Source: Chaetoderma sp. LZ-2023a (taxonomy: Eukaryota; Mollusca; Caudofoveata; Chaetodermatida; Chaetodermatidae). Taken from it: a DNA stretch of 64,000 nt. The notes under the pieces were generated by a model that saw nothing but the letters and a program-made list of their open reading frames with translations, did not search any database and was not told the origin of the DNA. The stretch covers positions 124,723,901 to 124,787,900 of the forward strand of contig CM067360.1 of assembly GCA_034401795.1 (NCBI GenBank), in the 5' to 3' direction. Positions 63,901-64,000 of this stretch are shown here, one piece after another (position 1 is the stretch's first letter; each line of letters begins with the position of its first letter). Position numbers and translations under genes: made by a program.

Positions 63901-64000
63901 ACTCCTTGAAAGAATCGCCACTTAGTGTCTCACAATGTTGGGCTTGTAGTAGTTTTTGGCTGTAAATGGCAACTCCCCTAGCTGGGTTATTATTAAGAAA
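60941..64000 (-). pseudogene. Non-LTR retrotransposon (CR1/Jockey-like), 3' part, decayed, runs off the window
   Basis: From the right edge leftwards: C-terminal part of an apurinic-type endonuclease (NPARGVAIYSQ; CIYRSPNSDRD with an in-frame TGA before it), a linker (63050-63505, HLWLTSSATHTLKTKNELYK), and RT blocks HGFKHNRSCKTQLLEYMET and AIDTIYLDF (62472-62708), then SGVSQGRVLGPTLFLLYINDLP and FVDDTKLF (62192-62506). A helical part (61944-62153) and the typical C-terminal SLKYRRLRGDLIETYKFI (61484-61840) follow. The 3' end is AATAAAG-rich with a (TTTGA)n tail at 60941-60965. Several stops and frameshifts make it inactive. Confidence 0.9.

Overview
This is a eukaryotic, almost certainly lophotrochozoan and probably molluscan (bivalve-like) genomic window. 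The organism is inferred from a split DNA polymerase kappa gene, DIRS-type retrotransposons, hAT elements, palindromic MITEs and repeats with the ends 'aagaggcccaagggcct' and 'ccaggtgagctaaaaa', which I associate with mollusc genomes. I could not run a database search, so the species is open.

The host gene I can reconstruct is POLK, translesion DNA polymerase kappa, on the minus strand. It has ten coding exons from 48412 (ATG) to 12794 (stop), about 36 kb. All introns are GT-AG and all phases agree, giving 980 residues if the exon 10 stop is used. Exon 7 is a 33-nt microexon (16958-16990). The protein keeps the catalytic carboxylates, a PIP-like motif, an FF Rev1-interacting motif and two UBZ zinc fingers. 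A 3' splice site just upstream of the ATG implies a non-coding 5' exon further to the right, beyond the inserted retrotransposons.

Layout from left to right: 1-12260 holds two huge minisatellites, A (34-bp unit, 772-3610) and B (32-bp unit, about 5405-12258). They are related to each other and separated by a composite palindrome/tandem-repeat element. 12794-21124 holds POLK exons 10 to 6 with palindromic MITEs and a hAT-like element (18545-20816). 21201-28381 is DIRS-1, in the intron between exons 6 and 5. 28796-36286 holds exons 5 and 4, with two modular repeat elements, a hAT-like element with 8-bp target duplication (32503-33950) and several MITEs. 36287-48437 holds exons 3, 2 and 1, with a family of about 400-bp palindromic elements, a tandem array of about 145-bp units, and DIRS-2 (40122-47034). 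48551-58422 holds DIRS-3 (truncated, lacking the recombinase core) directly abutting DIRS-4 (full length). 58423-60940 is MITE-rich. 60941-64000 is the 3' part of a decayed non-LTR (CR1/Jockey-like) retrotransposon on the minus strand.

The four DIRS elements all lie in the same orientation as POLK. Those with both ends carry inverted terminal repeats and an internal complementary region. Their order is gag-like ORF, reverse transcriptase/RNase H/methyltransferase-like ORF, then tyrosine recombinase. In the three copies with a 5' end, the gag-like ORF appears to begin in a tiny separate exon spliced in phase 0 to an exon coding for a Cys-rich motif. All copies carry stops or frameshifts, so none looks autonomous.
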